Of a DNA stretch of 64,000 bases, positions 60,905-64,000 are shown one piece after another. Within the stretch, counting starts at the first letter, position 1. Every line of letters starts with the position of its first letter. Under the pieces are notes generated by a model. That model had not been told where the DNA came from and ran no database searches. It saw only the letters and a list, made by a program, of their open reading frames with translations. The DNA is from Stereocaulon alpinum (Eukaryota > Ascomycota > Lecanoromycetes > Lecanorales > Stereocaulaceae): assembly GCA_018257865.1 (NCBI GenBank), contig JAEUBA010000049.1, positions 1 through 64,000 on the forward strand. Reading direction: 5' to 3'. The translations under genes were made by a program, and so were the position numbers.

Positions 60905-61050
60905 GACGATTTGAATGTGGGGCTCAACAAGAAGCCAACCAACAGCAAAACAGAGCTCAGGAGAGAAAATCGAAATACTTTAGGAGAGGTAGGAGAGCAC
61001 TCATACGATCGAAAGCATGCAAGAAGCACATGTCACGCCACGCAGCCTTT

Positions 61051-61069
61051 TTATCAGATGATCTGATAA
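61051..61069. promoter_or_regulatory. Inverted pair of iron-GATA sites
   Basis: TTATCAGATGATCTGATAA is a perfect inverted pair of ATCTGATAA with one base between the halves. It matches the known fungal consensus ATCWGATAA for SreA/SRE/Urbs1-type iron repressors. It lies 147-165 bp upstream of the transporter's start codon. Binding is inferred, not shown. Confidence 0.75.
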
Positions 61070-61345
61070 AAATCATTAGAATAGGTTGACGCTGATGATG
61101 CTGGTGGGGGTTTGTGGGTTAGTCTCCGATTATGACGCATGAGGAAGGTCTTGGAGGCCTGGAAACACGGAAGAAAGGAGATTATGCCAATGCGACAGCT
61201 CTTGTTCCAGCGATATGGTAAAGCTACTCTGCATCCTAAATCCTTGGTACAAATTTTGGATGGGTGAGAATGCAAGAGCAAAGTAGTTTCTAGTTCTAGT
61301 TCTACCAAGAGAGGTACCAGCTTGTGCGCACGGACTCGCTTGAAT

Positions 61346-61354
61346 TTATCAGAT
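61346..61354 (-). promoter_or_regulatory. Third iron-GATA type site
   Basis: TTATCAGAT (ATCTGATAA on the minus strand) is a full match to the same consensus, about 440 bp upstream of the transporter start and 495 bp upstream of the GFA start. A weaker core TTATC occurs near 61423. Confidence 0.55.
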
Positions 61355-61849
61355 CCGCTTTTAGTTTGTTCGCAAACGGCTTGATGAGGCCCGATATCGG
61401 TCGAGGAGGCTTGCACGCGCTTATCAAGTAAGGTAATGGGCGCAGTGTGTCGGCAATTGAAACGAGTCAACGACTTCGTCAGTCGTTAGAACTAGCTGCT
61501 GCCGGACTTTAGCTTCCCAACTCGAACGCATCAACGGCCAAGGTGGGATGTGAAATAGAGTCAAATATCTCTCGGCCTTATCGTACGAGTCTCATGTTTG
61601 GTGCCACCATGGTCCTAGGGACGGGAAAGCGGTGAATGCAGCAGATCAATGATGCCGCGATATGTTCCATTCAAGCCCGAAATGCCGAGCAATGCATCGA
61701 ATATAATAGGGACAAAATTCATCTCGACCGGGTAAGGGGGCCTTCTTGCTGTGCGACAAACATATTCTACTTTCTCACTCACTTCATTGACTCGACTTTT
61801 CAGACGTCCATATATATCCGGCACTTGTGAACTGCCAGACACGCAAGCC

Positions 61850-62379
61850 ATGGCGAACGGAACTACGGAAGGAGATGGCAAACTCTGGTATGAAGCCAAT
61901 TGCCACTGCGGAGCTGTCAAATACAAGGTCAAACTTCCGAACCTCGAAACCCATCTAGTGACCAGCTGCAATTGCTCGATATGCACTAAGAACGGCTACT
62001 TCAACGTCTACCCCTCGCCTGACGAGGTGATCTGGCATTCCGGCTACGATACGCTGAAGGACTATCGATTTGGGAGGAAGAAGCTGGACCACAAGTTCTG
62101 TCCTAGCTGTGGCTCGTCGATCCTGATAGACTTCCACCTTCCGGACAAGTTGGCTGTGAATGTACGCGAAGCGGCCTAGGCCTGGATCTCTTGACGAGAG
62201 GTATGCTGACGACAGAAAGGCACGAATGATCAAGGATATTGAAATCGACAAGCTGAATATGGAGTATTTTGATGGAATGCATGAGATGGAGCCAAAATGT
62301 AAGCTTACGTTGCCATTTCCAGTTTACCCCTCTCTTAGACATGGTGCATGTCCAGCCGTGGAAAAAGCATCATAAATAG
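61850..62379 (+). CDS. GFA/CENP-V domain zinc protein
   Basis: Small protein of the glutathione-dependent formaldehyde-activating (GFA) domain family, often annotated as S-(hydroxymethyl)glutathione-related, with real substrates mostly unknown. Exons: 61850-62161, 62220-62298, 62339-62379, giving 143 aa. The zinc-binding cysteines are all present: C18/C20 (CHCGAV), C40/C42/C45 (CNCSIC) and C84/C87 (FCPSCGS). NVRM-type sequence is broken by the first intron: LAVN joins ARMIKDIEIDKLNMEYFDGMHEMEPK. The last intron is 40 nt (GTAAGC...CTCTTAG) and gives the tail YMVHVQPWKKHHK; without it the frame would end at 62375 with a different tail. It shares an upstream region with the siderophore transporter. 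Confidence 0.88.
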
Positions 62380-64000
62380 TTACTCCCGGGCATATGCTTT
62401 GTTACTCATTTTTCATCTTTTGAAGAATTGCTGATCCCTGGATTACTTAGACGAGATTGGACAGGATGTGAAAGGAGCAGAGTCGTAGTCATTGCTACCT
62501 GCATCTATGATCGACAAGCACTCTAGCTCCTTTACTGTCAAAAGATACATACTTAGGCTGCACATGATCTGTCAACAAGCTAAGCCATAGACGAGATATG
62601 ATCAGAATGCCAAAGCTCCTTGGTGAAAGTAACAGAAGATCAATTAATCGTTTGATTGATACTAAGTGATTGGAACCTATTTGATGCGTCTACTTCGCCC
62701 ACAATGCCCCGTCGCTCTACCTGTCCCCGAGCGGTCCACATTGTCATGATTGCTTCTCATAAGGTGAATTAATGTCCTTGTAATCATTTCATAGTGGGCT
62801 GAAACATACTGTTCAATTGCGCTACTCAGGATCTTGAACTGCCTTAGGCGCCAACAACTCGACCAACCATCAATGGCTGCCAATGAATCAACCAACGAGC
62901 ATCGGAACAATTCTATGACTAACTGTCATGAGTAAAGCATGTTGATTAATTACGGTCTTCTGCTCAGCTTTCTGACGTCGGTCTAAGTCAAGCTTAAATT
63001 ATATGCTGGCTTTATCAGCGCAAGACAGAATCTGGGCTATAATGACTAACAACTCATACAGCCAGGAGGTGGCAAGCCTCTAGATTTCCGACGGTCGGAG
63101 ACAACGAAATATCAAATAGGTATAGCGTCATTGACCATTATAGTATTCTCAGTGGCCGGTATTCCTAGCTAAGGAAGACGTGCTTGATCTCAGAGAGCAA
63201 GACACTTTGTCCGGACCCAAACCGCCAACAACAACACCCCTTATCCACAAACCTTATCTTTAGAGATCGAACACTCAAAGTACAGGAAACTCGGAAAGGA
63301 ATAGTGTCATTGTCTGCAGCATTTGTTGCATGCTTGGTCTGCTGACATGCTTAGCTGGAAAACAGGGTACAGTCTCCCATTGCAAACCCATAGTCGGAAC
63401 TTCAACAACGCATGATTCTAATGAACAGCAAAGCTTATTCGCAGATATCCAACAATTAAATTGTAGAAACCTCGAATAGGGATGATACTACCAGGACGCT
63501 TGGGTACCGCACGATAGATGGCACTCGAGAACGGGGTATCAATATCTCTTTGGTCCAGCAGATCTTTGCCACCAAATTCAACGAGATGTAACAACCAAAG
63601 TTGAGAAACTTAAATAGGAATAGCTCTATTGTACTGTTGAAGCATCCTTGTCTACAGGAGGCCGGGTGGGGCTGTAAGCGAAGGAATGGTTGGGCACAGC
63701 TGAAGACATCAGCAACTCTACTGTCAAAGCCAAACCTCAATTCAAAGAGGTTCAACAGTCAAAAGATGGGAAATTGTAACGGGTACACTCATACAGAATG
63801 GTTGCGGACACACCTCTACAGAAGGTTGCTGAGGACTCCTCGATTTAGGTATGTGTATCTTTTCGCAGTCTCCACTCAGAGACTAACAGAGGGACTCATT
63901 GGCATGAAAACTATAAATAGTGAAGAGTCAGACCCCAAGAATAAACAGAAATAATAATAATCAACAATAACCTCAAACAGGAATGATCTTATCAGAAATG
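62380..64000. other. Right-end intergenic region, no gene supported
   Basis: About 1.6 kb of normal composition without RIP bias. Open frames at 62677-62910, 63456-63755 and 63601-63954 show no motif, and the last two overlap antisense. No tRNA, repeat or transposon end was recognised. A gene may begin beyond the window. Confidence 0.5.

Larger units (their letters stand above)
60905..61849. promoter_or_regulatory. Divergent promoter region siderophore transporter / GFA protein
   Basis: These 945 bp separate the two start codons and contain at least three ATCTGATAA-type sites, described separately. The region may drive both genes. Confidence 0.6.

Noticed and set aside
1..64000. CRISPR array, bacterial operon or integron
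   Set aside because: The intron-rich fungal genes rule out a prokaryotic source, and the only regular repeats lack unique spacers.

Overview
The window is nuclear DNA of a filamentous ascomycete. The genes have many short introns (about 43-330 nt, mostly 50-70) with GTRNGT donors and YAG acceptors. Two AT-rich blocks are saturated with TpA and almost devoid of CpA, the mark of repeat-induced point mutation (RIP), which points to Pezizomycotina. Gene content and protein wording look like Dothideomycetes, but that class is an inference. All gene models were built by hand from splice signals, reading-frame phase and family conservation; no alignment or transcript data were used.

Layout. 1-6250 is a RIP-degraded repeat island with a 23-bp minisatellite and a 45-bp tandem repeat. 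6920-11926 holds two complete minus-strand drug-type MFS transporters. 12194-17332 is a complete but dead DNA transposon: 115-bp terminal inverted repeats, a 5-bp CTTCG target duplication, and the ghost of an integrase-fold transposase. From 17.5 kb onward the sequence is conserved housekeeping DNA: AP-1 beta-adaptin, EMC4, Bbc1/Mti1, Rtr1/RPAP2, ribosomal protein S17, Mrp51, a division-1 chitin synthase, Hos3 deacetylase, tRNA-guanine transglycosylase, an endonuclease/exonuclease/phosphatase protein, an EBP1/PA2G4 protein, an Rco1-like double-PHD protein, Pds5, a secreted agmatinase-like enzyme, Cdc42, a siderophore transporter and a GFA-domain protein. About 1.6 kb at the right end shows no supportable gene.

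Functional links. Bbc1, Cdc42, chitin synthase and AP-1 all belong to polarised growth, actin-patch endocytosis and wall-enzyme traffic. Rtr1, Hos3, the Rco1-like protein and Pds5 are transcription, chromatin and cohesion factors. S17, Mrp51, EBP1 and TGT serve translation. The siderophore transporter has an inverted pair of sites matching the iron-responsive GATA-factor consensus in its upstream region. Most housekeeping genes form divergent pairs that share 320-950 bp intergenic regions. The two MFS genes lie apart from this, between the two RIP islands, and look like the accessory part of the window.
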